Below are positions 9,126 through 20,149 of a stretch of 22,500 nt of DNA, piece by piece. Numbering within the stretch: position 1 is the first letter of the stretch; each line of letters starts with the position of its first letter. The DNA comes from Neocallimastix lanati (nom. inval.) (taxonomy: Eukaryota; Neocallimastigomycota; Neocallimastigomycetes; Neocallimastigales; Neocallimastigaceae), in NCBI GenBank assembly GCA_016946835.1, contig JACVTC010000049.1, forward strand, positions 312,501 to 335,000, read 5' to 3'. The notes beneath the pieces are model-generated. The model was not told where the DNA came from. It made no database searches and saw only the letters and a program-made list of their open reading frames with translations. The position numbers were made by a program, and so were the translations under genes.

Positions 9126-9135
9126 TGTTAATATC
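9126..9135. repeat. Right target-site duplication of the MITE
   Basis: This is TGTTAATATC, identical to 8810-8819 and directly abutting the right terminal inverted repeat. Confidence 0.75.
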
Positions 9136-9945
9136 TTCAGTATAACTACTACATATATTAAATGTAAACCTAATTTATTAAGTATTATTCTTTTTTTTAT
9201 TCAATTCGTAAAAAAAAGATATATTCATATAGAAAAATTTTTATTGATCAATGTTTTTCATAAAATAAAATAAAATAAAAATTAATAGTAGAATATTAAA
9301 TATTAAAGTAGAGGTTGAATAATATAAAAAAAATAAAATAATATAAATTTATGACACGTCGTATCGTCGTATTCTCATGTGGTCCTTCATAATGATACTA
9401 ACTGCACCATCAATAAACCCTAATCCCTAATACCAATTTATTGTAGTATATTGTAGGAATTATTAAATAATAACTATCATTATATATTTAATATTAAATA
9501 ACTATTGAGAAATAAATTGAACAGTAATAGAAGTTGTTGAATTAAATAAACAAAAATAAAAAAAGCAATCAATATATATGTAACCAATAAATATTAATTT
9601 TAGGAATAAATGTTAGTTTACATTTTAAATAATGATATATAAGCAAATGTAATTCTTCTAAATAAATAAAATTATTTTTATAAAACATATAAATTATATC
9701 CCCCATTTAAAGAACAAACCTTAAAAGAACCGAACTAGAACTTCATACTTTATCATTAACTACTACTATTTGTTTTATATCAAATGTAGAATTGAAATTA
9801 ATAATTAATATAAACCTTATTTATTAATATTCTCAGAATTATTAGGCTAAGATAATTCTTTAAATATTAAACAAGAATTTATATTAATTATTAATTATTT
9901 AAATATATATATTATTTATAATTAAATAAATAATATTTTTAACTA

Positions 9946-9996
9946 TTGAAATGTAAATAACTGAAATTGAGATTTCAATTCAGTTATAATTTCAAC
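9946..9996. repeat. Imperfect inverted repeat (hairpin)
   Basis: TTGAAATGTAAATAACTGAA on the left pairs imperfectly with TTCAGTTATAATTTCAA on the right around a short loop. It is an unusually ordered palindrome for this region. No transposon boundary or terminator role could be shown. Confidence 0.5.
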
Positions 9997-11063
9997 AATT
10001 ATATAAATATAAATAATATAATAATACTTTAAAATTTTAAATAATTTTAAAATTTTAATTATTCGGATATTTGTTTCACTGTTAATATGATATATGTTTT
10101 ATTATACTTTTGCACTTTTCAGTATTTTGTATAGTGGATATATTGGAAAATATATTATTAATTCTTCATGATAATAATTATATACATATATAAATATAAA
10201 ACGTCACATTGTTGCATATTTAATACCTTTAATGTTAATGATTATTATTAATATTGATGACATTAATAGAAATGCTATAAAAATATTATAATAATTTATT
10301 ATAAAAAACAACTGACTTTCTTTTGGATAGCTGTACATTTGTTTTATTGCAATGATTTCATCATCTTTATTTTCTATAAAATATTATAGAACTCCTCCAT
10401 TATATCTACATCTACAGTTGATAAGTTGATTATGAAATTGATTTAAGGCTTTTTTTTTTGAGTGATTGTTTTCTGATAATTATAGTTAATATGCTATTTA
10501 TTTTTTGGCCAAGAAAAAATAACCTTTTTTTTTTTTTTAACTTTTATTTTTTTAATTAGTAAATTAGATTTGTCAGTTGCTTATAAAATTTAAGGATAAA
10601 ATATCTTAATTAATAAAAAATAAAATAATATTTTTTTTTATAAAAATCCGTATTAAAAATTTCACTATTTTTTTAAATTTCATATGATAATTTGTTATGA
10701 AAAATACTATTTTTGATGTTTTTTAGTTAATAATTACATTATTAAAAATGTTAAATAATTATTATATATAATAAAATTCATTATTAATCTTTTTTTTTTT
10801 TTTTTTTTTTTTTTTTCTATAAATTTCTTTTGTATAATAAATATAAAAAAAAATGTATAGAATATTTGAAATATGTATGATCCATTAATGTTATATATAT
10901 ATATAATAATCATTATATTATATATTATTAAATAAGTCTTTTACTTTAAATAAATTTATTAAATTAACAAAATATTTAACAATACTAATTTCAAACTTAT
11001 ATTTTCTTTATTTAAATTTTAATAATAGAGAAGAAGTAAAACACAATAAAAAGAAAAAGGAAA

Positions 11064-11064
11064 A

Positions 11065-11119
<55 letters not shown>
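11064..11119. repeat. AAAT tetranucleotide microsatellite
   Basis: About fourteen consecutive AAAT units, ending in ATGAAT. Confidence 0.95.
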
Positions 11120-12152
11120 ATGAATATTTATGAAATATAAAATATGCTTAAAAATAAATTGAATTCTATTATAATAATATTATATATTGTTTATATTATT
11201 ATTTATTGTTATATTTAATTTTTTATTATAAAATTGGAAAATTAAAAAAAAAAAAGAATTTATTTTATTTTTAATAAAAATTAATTATTAATTTTTAAAC
11301 CCAATAATATAAGTATAAATATAAATGTTTTTATAATATTATTTTTTTTTTATCTTTTTTTATTATGTATATATTTTATTTTTTAGATTCAAAAATATTC
11401 TTTTTATACTTTTATTTTATTATATTATTATTAAATACATAAATACTATTGGTTATTAATTAATATAGGTTATATTTTCTTATAAATATTTTTTTTAAAT
11501 TTGTTTCTTTTTTAAATAATATTCTTTTTAATTTGTTTCTTTCTGGCATAAATAACCTTTATTTTATTTTTTTTTTTGTGTGTGTTCCACATTAAATTAA
11601 TAATATTTTTTTTATTATTTTAATTCTTAAAAATTTTCTTTGAATTCTTTAAACAATATTATTGGTAATCATTAGATTACTATATAGTGATAATCCATAA
11701 AACATTGTATACATTTTTTAAAGAAAAAACTCAAAAAAATAATGAAATGACAGCATATTAAATAAATATATATATTATTACATAATTCTAAATTTAATTT
11801 TAAAATAAAATAATTAAAAATAAAAAAATTTTTAAAGAAATAAATATTTTAAAATTATTTAAAATTATTAACAATAATATTAATAATAATATAACTCAAA
11901 TTTAAATTTAGAGCGTTACAGCATTTTTAAAAAATGTTTAATAATTTATTTAGGTATTCAAGCTCATATATATATATGGACAAGAAAACTTTTAAAATTA
12001 ATGTATTGGTTGATTAAAAAATAAAAAAAAAATATTACATTTTAGTCTATTTATTGTTTATTAGTTTAAAAAACTATTAATGTCTTTTGAAACAAAATAT
12101 TATTGAATTAAAAAATAAGGGAAAAAAAATATGCTTTATATATATTAATAAA

Positions 12153-12154
<2 letters not shown>

Positions 12155-12196
<42 letters not shown>
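12155..12196 (+). promoter_or_regulatory. 42-base oligo(dA) tract upstream of the receptor gene
   Basis: This is an unbroken run of 42 A on the coding strand, ending 32 bp before the receptor ATG. Rigid poly(dA:dT) tracts exclude nucleosomes in fungal promoters, so a promoter role is plausible. In this genome such tracts also occur in introns and transposons, so position alone is weak evidence. Confidence 0.4.
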
Positions 12197-12198
<2 letters not shown>

Positions 12199-12228
12199 TT
12201 TTATTATTGGAATAATTATTATTAAATA

Positions 12229-12817
12229 ATGAAATATAAAAATTCATTCATATGTTTTTACATAATATCTCTCATTATTTTTATAAAAGTCAAAATATGT
12301 AAATGCCAATATAATAATAATTATGAAAACGAGAAGTTTTTACTCAAGCTTTATGATCTAGATGATTCATTAATAACAGAATTAAATTTACATTATAGTT
12401 ATACATCCTATCTTTTTAATGAATACTATTATTTATATCAATTGTATGTAATTTATATATATATAAATTTTTTAAATTATTTAAAATAAATATTTATATG
12501 AAATTATTAAGTTCAAATTATTGCTTTTGTTCTTATATTAAAAAAAAAATTAAATAAATAAAAATGAAACAAACAAACAAAATAAAATAAAATAAAATAA
12601 AATAAAAAAAAAGATCAAATATAAAGTATGCAATAATATGTAGTGAAGAAGATAATGATTTAGATGAAAGTGAAATAGAGACATTTGTATTCTGGAATGT
12701 AGCATCATATTCTATATTTTTATCATCATCTATTTTTTTAAATGTTTTTCCATTATGGTATAATGAACAAAAAAAAAATAACAAACATTTTTGCATGAGA
12801 ATTGATTCTGTCGGATG

Positions 12818-12862
<45 letters not shown>

Positions 12863-15329
12863 TAAAAGTATATTACATAAGAATATATTAAAGGATATAA
12901 TAATTAATAGAATTAAAATAAAAGGTATGATAATGCATATGCTTCAATATGCGATGACGAACATAAATATCCATGTCCAGATTTAATAATACTTGGTGTA
13001 ACACAGGTAAAGAAAAAAAGTACTCTTATTTTATATTTAATTATTATATATAATAATTATTTTATGATATATTATGAATTAAACTATTTATTATATAATA
13101 TATATTTTATATATATGCATTTTCTTTATATATGCAAATTACTATATATATATAAATTACTATATATATATATATTTATGACTAATTATTAAAAAAAAAA
13201 GTTAACTCATAGATATTATAATGATGAAATAATTGATTTAAATAAATACTTCAGAAATTATTTTAAAAAAAATGGAAGGCCATTGGAAAGTTTATTAAAT
13301 AAATATTCATTTTATGATTGTGAGTTATATAATGCATTCATAAAAAATTTATGTATATAGTTTTTATTAACATTTTAATTAAAAAAAAAAAAAAATAGAT
13401 AATATTGATAATAATTGGCTGGCTGTCCCAGTAATGTTAGATTTTCGAGTATTAAAATTTAATATTACAACGTTTGATTATTGTATAAGTCAAGGATATA
13501 ATCTTAAATATCCTCCGGTAGTTATAAAAAAAATATAGTATAATTGTTTTATTTATCATTTATTTTATTAATATATATATATATTTAAATATATTTTAAA
13601 TCTTTAGCCTATAAATGATAATTGGTAAATTTATAATTACAATGAAAAACTCCATTATGAAAAATATTAATTTATATTTAAAATTTTAAATAATTATTTA
13701 TAAGGGGGAAAAATTATAGAGATACTGTAATTAATAATAGTAATAATGATGATAATACTTAATTATGATATATAAAATATTAACAATAATAATAATTATA
13801 TATTATTTTATCATTTAGTGGAATTGGGAAAAAGTTTTTGAATATGCAAAAATGATTACTGAATGTACAAAGAATCCAGGATTTAAACTTTTAACTAACT
13901 ATTATGAAGGTTTTTTATTTTAATATATCAAAATAGTTATTAAATATAGAAATTTACAAATATTATCATTTTTATTAAATTTATTTTATCATTTTTATTA
14001 TATTTTATAAAATTTTAATATGCTTTATTTTATTATATATATTTTATTATATTTTATTATATTTTATTATATTTTATTATGTTTTTTTTTTATTATATAT
14101 ATATATTTTTATTTATTTCCATAGATATGAATTTTTTTATAAATATATGCCAAACACTAAATATTCCTTTTTTTACTGAAAACTCAGAATTAAATACTAA
14201 AAAATGTGGATTACGAAATCCAGAATACATTATGAAACTGTCGACTCTAAGAAGCGTATTTGAAAATCATTATGTAAATATAATATATATATATATATAT
14301 TATTTTATAAGTATTGTTACCATTACTAAATTAAAATATGATTAAATAATAACTTGATTTTTTTTTGATATATAAAATAGATTGAAAATTGGTTTAATGA
14401 AACTATAATAGAAACATGGCTAAATTCAGATTATCCTAAATCTATTGATAATCTTCCAAAAATTGAATATAATGATACATTAATCTTTGATGAAAGCCTT
14501 ATAAATGGGTTATACTATACAAATTTATTTTCAATGGTAATTTTTTTTTTAAAATTATTTTTTTCATTTTTTATTTTTTATTTTTTATTTTTTTTTAATT
14601 TTTAATATATCAAAAATATCAATATTTTATTATTAAAAAATTAAATTCATAGAATGAATACCCTGATATAAAATTATCGGTAATATCAATATAGAATCTA
14701 TTTAAAATCATTATTAAACTATATTAATATATAATTATTAATAATAAATATAACTATTAATAAAAATAAATAAATAAAATAGTATTATCCAGGAACTTCA
14801 ACAAGTAATTTTTGAACATATTATATATATATTTGTTGTTTCATTAGATATTTTTAATTAATAATAATTACATAATTAAATATAATATATTAACTATAAT
14901 GGTAAAAATATTATGAAAATAAATATAGTATTTGGGTCAGGTATAATAAAAAAAATTATTTAAAAATGTAATTTTATATTTATAGTTGAAATAGTAATTA
15001 AACTTATTTCATTTTATATTAATTATTCAAAAAAGGTTTTGTAATTACAAAAAAATCTAAATATCCTGATCAGGCTTTTGAATTTATAGAAATATTCATT
15101 GATGAAAAGTATCCTTTTTTTACTGAAGCAAACATTTCTGTTACTGTAAATATATATTAGTTAATGATAATTTAGAAAATAATATATAAAGAAATAAAAT
15201 AAAGTAAAAATAAAAAATATTATAATCAATTGATTAATTAGTATTATTACTATTATAATTGTAATTATTATTATTATTATATTATTATTATTTCATAAAT
15301 AAGCCATTTGATGATAGAAATGGAAAGCA
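12229..15329 (+). other. Receptor exons 1-15: signal peptide and solute-binding-like ectodomain
   Basis: Exon 1 gives a hydrophobic leader ending near KICKCQ. The binding-protein-like core follows. Recognisable blocks are KYAIICSEED (exon 2), PCPDLIILGVTQ (exon 3), NNWLAVPVMLDFRVLKFN (exon 5), PPPINDNWGKNYRDTWNWEK joined from exons 5-8, SMNEYPDIKLSYYPGTST (exons 10-12) and FVITKKSKYPDQAFEFIEIF (exon 14). Order and spacing follow family 1/8-type extracellular solute-binding proteins: lobe I strand, hinge near LAVPV, WxW helix, and the late residues where sugar-binding proteins say that extra residues count as helper helices. Very short exons 6, 7, 11, 12, 13 and 15 supply loops between conserved blocks. 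Family identity is from memory of fold patterns, not from a search. Confidence 0.7.
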
Positions 15330-16140
15330 GTATTTATTAAGCATAATTATTTATATAATTATATATATATTTTCTATTAATTATATATATAAAATATATA
15401 ATGTATATTATTGTTTTTTAATATTATTAATTATTTTGCTTTTATTTTTAAACTCATATTTTAAGATGCCAATTAAATAAAATAAATAAAAAGACAAAAT
15501 GTAATTCTTTATTGGAATTAGATGGAATCTATCCATATTATTATAATATTAACAATATTACAGAAATAGTATATTTGAAACATATATCAAGTAAATCGGA
15601 TAGAGGAATATCAATAATTAATAATAATACTCTATATCCTTTAAAATCAAAAATTTTTCATAATATTCAAAATATTAATTTTACATGTGATAATGAAGTA
15701 AGTTATGAAAAAAAAACGATAACCTATAAGGATGAATATAGGATTGAAATACCAATTAATAGCAAGGAAAATTTATTGTTAAAATCAATGACAGATGTTA
15801 TATATATTAATCAAGCTGATAAAACAAAATGTGAAATATATGATGAAACATCTAAATATGCAAAACCATTACCAGTATATATATTAAATCATTAATATTA
15901 TTAATATTATCAAATATAATAAAATTAATAATTTTAAATATAATTATATAATAATATAATATAATTTTTTTTTTTTTTTTTTTTTGATATTTTTTCAATA
16001 AAATAAAAATTATAAAAAAATAATACAATAAAATAAATAAATAAATACACACATATATATAATAACAGTTTCCTTATACAAATTTGTAAGTATTTGAAAA
16101 AAATTATTTTATACAATTCATAAATAATATATATTTAATG

Positions 16141-16189
<49 letters not shown>

Positions 16190-17605
16190 TTTTTTTAATT
16201 TTTTTTTATTAATCATTATTACTCTATAACAAATAAATTAAAAGTATGGAATTTAAGAATCTAGAGTTAAGATCACCAGTATCACTTTTATTTTCACATT
16301 TGTATTATAATTATTATAAAACGTATAAAAAAGAAGAAGCAACATTTGAAGATTTGATAGATGAATTTTGTGATATTGTTGATGATTCTTTAATTCCATA
16401 TTGTAAAGATACAAAGATTTTACATTATTCTTTAACTGAATGTAATATTAGAACTCTAAAAATGAATATTAATTATTTGAATTGTAAAACAGAAAAAAAT
16501 GATGGTATTCCAAGGTTAATAACATGCCCTTATTTGCCAAATAAAAATTATTTAGGATTTACAATACGATTATTTGGAATAATATTTTTAATTATAGAAG
16601 TACTACTTTTATTATTTCCAATAATGTAAAACAATAGTTTATAAATATATATATATATAAATTATTATGTGCATATTGTTTTTTATATTTTAATATTAAT
16701 ATATAAATATTTATTAATTAATATACATAACCACTTTATTAACTCTGTTGATTTATAATTTATAATTAATAATTTATAAAATTACCTATTATAATAATTA
16801 TTAGTTATCGAAAAGAAAGATGTATTTATATAGCAGGAATAAACTTTTTAATAATTACAATTATATTTTGTATATTAATAAATATGTCAATATTTTATTG
16901 GATTGGTGAATTTAAAACACATAAATGTATATTAAAAGTATGGACGATGATTCTTGGGGTAAATAAAAATTCTTATAAATGTACTATAAAAAAAAAAAAT
17001 AAAACTCATAATAAATATATATATTATTTATATTTATATGACATTTTATAAATTTTTTTTTATTATAAAAAAAAAAAAAAAAGATAACTGGGTACATAAG
17101 TTCATACTCTGTTAAATCAAAAATAATTATTTCAGTTTATAATAATAAAAAACTGAAAAGTAATAGTAATAAGCAATCTATATTTATTACTTATGGAATT
17201 GTTTTTTTAATTCAAATAATTTTATTAACAATATGGACATTAACACATAAAGGTGTACAAAAAGAAAATGTATATTATCAAATTATTGGATATATTGAAT
17301 TAAATAAATGTTCAACAGGAAATAAAAGAATATTTTATTTAATATTTATAATAGATTATATTTTATTAGCAATTTCTATTGTAATTTCTTATCAAGGAAG
17401 AAAAAGTATGATATATATTTTTTTATATATTATTAATTATATAAATAATAAATTCTTTTTTCAAAAATTAAATATTATAATTTTTAATTTATTAATTTAT
17501 TTTAAAAAATATTATTATTAAAGTACCTGATGAATTTAATGATGTAAGAAAAAAATTTTTTATATTTATTATTATTAATATTATTATTATTATTATTTTT
17601 TATTT

Positions 17606-17639
<34 letters not shown>

Positions 17640-18060
17640 CTAAATAATATAATTAATATTATATATCAATTTTTATTTTAATATTATATTATAGTCAAGA
17701 AAAATATATATTTCATCCTTAATATCTATTTTTCAAGTAATTATATAAAAATATTTATTTCTAATGTAATAAAATTATCTACTAACGTATTTTTTAATTT
17801 TATTTTATTTTATTCTTAATAATTATTAATATATTAATATATTAATATTAATAATAATTATATATAAGTTGACGCTATGTAATCTTGTTGCTCAATATAA
17901 TATTGAAAATTTAATTCTTTATGCTGTTATGTTATTACTAATAATGTTAATATCATTAATTAATACAATCGTTTTTATCATGCCAAAAATGTTCATAATA
18001 TTTAATTTCAATGTAACAGAATCTTCAATAAGAGTTATTAACAACTCAACTTCAGAATAA
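12229..18060 (+). CDS. Class C GPCR-like receptor with solute-binding-protein-like ectodomain (23 exons, 968 aa)
   Basis: Exons: 12229-12443, 12614-12817, 12925-13006, 13202-13319, 13399-13517, 13608-13624, 13705-13726, 13819-13909, 14125-14273, 14381-14536, 14653-14679, 14783-14804, 14929-14940, 15036-15145, 15304-15329, 15466-15874, 16069-16085, 16245-16625, 16805-16958, 17084-17405, 17524-17543, 17695-17736, 17869-18060. All 22 introns are GT-AG (79-215 bp), phases agree throughout, and no internal stop remains. The protein has a signal peptide (1-27), a periplasmic-binding-like ectodomain (about 35-450), a Cys-containing juxtamembrane region (about 457-700) and seven helices (702-945). 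The class C motif IPDEFND precedes TM6, and Cys767/Cys853 fit the TM3-ECL2 disulfide. It probably senses an extracellular solute such as a sugar at the plasma membrane. The ligand is unknown. Exon 4 has an alternative in-frame donor at 13353. Confidence 0.85.
15466..16625 (+). other. Receptor exons 16-18: juxtamembrane region and TM1
   Basis: Exon 16 starts CQLNKINKKTKCNS and is joined in phase to exon 15. It carries several Cys and N-glycosylation-type sites (NNIT, INFT). The 17-nt exon 17 contributes FPYTNF, bridging PLP of exon 16 to MEFKNLELRSPVSLL of exon 18. Exon 18 adds four further Cys and ends in TM1 (about residues 702-725, TIRLFGIIFLIIEVLLLLFP). The ATG at 16246 is internal, not a start. 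The upstream AAAAG acceptor and phase require the join. Confidence 0.75.
16805..18060 (+). other. Receptor exons 19-23: TM2-TM7 of a 7TM_3 domain
   Basis: Exon 19 encodes TM2 (about 733-757) and the extracellular start of TM3 with Cys767. Exon 20 encodes TM3, an intracellular YNNKKLK loop, TM4 (about 810-830), Cys853 and TM5 (about 859-880). The 20-nt exon 21 encodes IPDEFND, matching the conserved LPxxFNE motif before TM6 in class C receptors such as metabotropic glutamate receptors. Exons 22-23 give TM6 and TM7 with FIMPKMFIIF, like the class C FxPK at the end of TM7. The short C-tail ends NNSTSE. Confidence 0.85.
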
Positions 18061-18126
18061 AATGAAATATTAATAATAACAATAATAATAATTCAAATAA
18101 TTAAAAAATGATATTAGTAAATTAAT

Positions 18127-18396
18127 TGATAAATATCGTAGCTATATGTTAATTACATTATACATTAAATTACATTATAATGTTAAAAATATTTCTATTT
18201 GATAGTATCATACAGTGTAACATAAAATGTTACAAATAACGTATGAGTATTATAGAAAAAACTATTATATAAAAATCATGTAATGACATATTCTTAAATG
18301 AATAGGTCTTTCTTAATGTAAAAGCAATAAAATAAATAAAATAAATACATAATAAAATATAAATATCATTTCTGATTTTAAGTGTTATATTTAACA
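18127..18396 (+). repeat. 5' LTR of copia copy 2
   Basis: This 270-bp LTR begins TGATAAATATCG and ends AGTGTTATATTTAACA. Read in the opposite sense, its end matches the LTR at 4464-4694 (AAATATAACACTTAAAATC, AGAAAGACC, ATTTAAGAATATGTC). Its start aligns with the same LTR through GTTAATTACAT and CAGTGTAACAT. An extra block of about 40 bp explains the length difference. It starts 66 bp after the receptor stop codon. Confidence 0.78.
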
Positions 18397-18479
18397 TGTT
18401 ATATATTATTTGTTAATTGTAAAGTATTAATTAATAAATATTAAATAAAAAATAAATAAATTTATTTAAATATAATTAA

Positions 18480-19270
18480 TATATCAAAGAATTTTAAAGA
18501 TATAAACACCAATAAAAAAAACATTTAATATATGATAGTACCGTCAGAATTATAATATTGAACAACCTCGACAAATATACAAAAAGTCTATTAAATAAAA
18601 AGCACAATATTTAATAATTAATGAGTTAAAAGAAAGATTTTTAGAAACAGGATCATCCAAACTATTTGAAATAGATATGAAAATAAAGAAATAAGAAATT
18701 GAAAAGACTTTAAGCTGTATTTAGATAATCTTAACTTGTTATTTACAGAAATTAACAATGAGGCAAAATTACAAAACAAACCAGAACTAATTGAAGAAAC
18801 AAAAGTTTTATATTCTTTAGAGGAATTAAATAAAGTCGGAATTACATATTCATTCACATCTCAATATATTGAAAAGATATTTAAATATTTTAGAAGGCAT
18901 ATTAAAACTAAGTACCATTATCAAGAAAAGCAAAAGTATTAAAAGGGTCGATATTAAGGAAGAACTATATAAACACGAAAATCAAAATTGCAGAGTCCGA
19001 AATGGGAAATTTCCATATAATTTCAATAAAGAATCAAATTCCAACGAATACTACCACTAATGCCATAAAATCTTTGTACTACTGATAACTGTTTTTTCAA
19101 ATTCACCAAAGAATAACTATATAGGGGAGAGGAAAAAATAATAATAAATCAAATAAAAAAAAAAAAGAACATCTATAAGTAGAAAAGGTAGTAAAAGAAA
19201 CTTCAAATCATATAATGCTAATTATGAAGATGAAAACAATTTTGATTCAGATTCAGATCCATCATTCGAC
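18480..19270 (+). pseudogene. Copia gag remnant, copy 2
   Basis: The sequence starts at the block encoding KDINTN, which lies in mid-gag of copy 1, so about the first 110 residues are missing. The best stretch (18740-18890) reads INNEAKLQNKPELIEETK then SLEELNKVGITYSFTSQYIEK, nearly identical to copy 1. Frame breaks occur near 18650-18740 and after 18900. The acidic tail near 19215-19270 reads NYEDENNFDSDSDPSFD. Confidence 0.78.
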
Positions 19271-19389
19271 TTCTGCTTCAATATAACAAAACTAAAATTA
19301 TCAAAGATAATTATAATAACAATCCAATAACTCCTAGGGACATAAAGGTAAATAAAATAAAGGTCGAAATCTTAAAAGAAAAAAATAAT

Positions 19390-19690
19390 GATAAAGAAGA
19401 TAACAACAAAGACTCATGGATCATTGATATTGGAATATGAATTAACTTAACCAAAAATATAAAAATACTATCAAACATTGAAGAAGTTTCTAATAGAGGG
19501 ATTATATACCAAAATAGACAATCCAATAGAATTTACAAAAAGGGTATACATGAAGGACTACATAAAAATAATAATTCTTCTATTGGAGAAGCGCTTTATG
19601 CTCCAAATATACAATATAATTTAATTTCCACTTATTTCCTATGAAAAAAAGGGGCTTTAAATTAGTAATGAAAATGTACAGTAATAAAGA
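19390..19690 (+). pseudogene. Copia protease and following linker, broken
   Basis: Positions 19407-19470 read KDSWIIDIGI, a stop, then INLTKNIKILSN. This matches the copia aspartic protease start, where the family has WIIDSGAS. The catalytic Asp is present but the Ser-Gly neighbour is changed to Ile-Gly. Positions 19590-19640 read EALYAPNIQYNLISTYFL, the conserved VLYAPN-NLIS segment that precedes the pre-integrase domain. Stops follow. Confidence 0.75.
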
Positions 19691-19814
19691 AAAATTCCAA
19701 ATATATATAAAAATAAATTAAATACTACCATCTATATAAGAATAGTGAAAACCTTTTTTTTTTTAAATACATTCCCAACAAAAGATATAGTTTATAATAT
19801 AAATAATATTGATC

Positions 19815-19905
19815 AAAATTTATGAAAAACTAGATTAGATCATTATTAACAATCAAAATCTTCATAAATTTTTAGAAAGCAACAACATTAAGGAAAAAAA
19901 AAAAG
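19815..19905 (+). pseudogene. GAG_pre-integrase fragment
   Basis: After RLDH a one-base shift leads to NNQNLHKFLESNNIKEKKK. The copia pre-integrase domain has the form LxHxNxxNLxKFL. The sequence then runs into low-complexity DNA with no integrase DDE motifs. Confidence 0.5.
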
Positions 19906-20149
19906 AATAATGATATAAATTACAAAAAAAAGTTCTGTTAATAAAATTTTGAATAAAAATTTAGAATTTTAAATTAAAGAATAAATTAAAAATTTCAACT
20001 TACAGTAATTATAAATGTTTATCTAAGTCAGATATGGAATCTTTAGATAGAAGAATAATTAAGGTAAAATAAAGAAAAGGATAAAAAATTTAATATTAAA
20101 TGAAATAATAATTTTATTATTCCATTTAATATTAAAAAAACAAGTAAAC

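Larger units (their letters stand above)
9136..12154. other. Gene-poor AT-rich intergenic region
   Basis: No supportable gene was found on either strand. It holds a more complex patch at about 9355-9450, a hairpin at 9946-9996, a non-AT patch at about 10310-10460 that may be a decayed element, T runs (10793-10816), an AAAT microsatellite (about 11064-11119) and mixed A/T stretches. Short open frames are low-complexity. Confidence 0.6.

Noticed and set aside
9535-9997. Candidate solo LTR with TGTTGAA...TTCAACA ends
   Set aside because: The flanking 5 bp differ (GAAGT against ATTAT), and no related copy is in the window. Short inverted ends occur by chance in such AT-rich DNA.
10310-10460. Possible zinc-finger/transposase fragment on the minus strand (NCRCRYNGG, IENKDDEIIAIKQM)
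   Set aside because: The stretch is short with stops and has no clear family motif. It is too weak to annotate.
12795-12986. Reading straight through the T run after receptor exon 2
   Set aside because: The frame gives a poly-Phe stretch and then stops. A GT-AG intron 12818-12924 restores the frame into PCPDLIILGVTQ, which continues through later exons.
15512-15895. Stand-alone gene from 15512 to 15895
   Set aside because: The frame extends upstream in phase to the acceptor at 15465 and stops just after a donor at 15875. It is receptor exon 16.
16246-16629. Separate small membrane protein starting at the ATG 16246
   Set aside because: It carries only TM1, and the following exons supply TM2-TM7 in phase. 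The ATG is an internal Met of exon 18.
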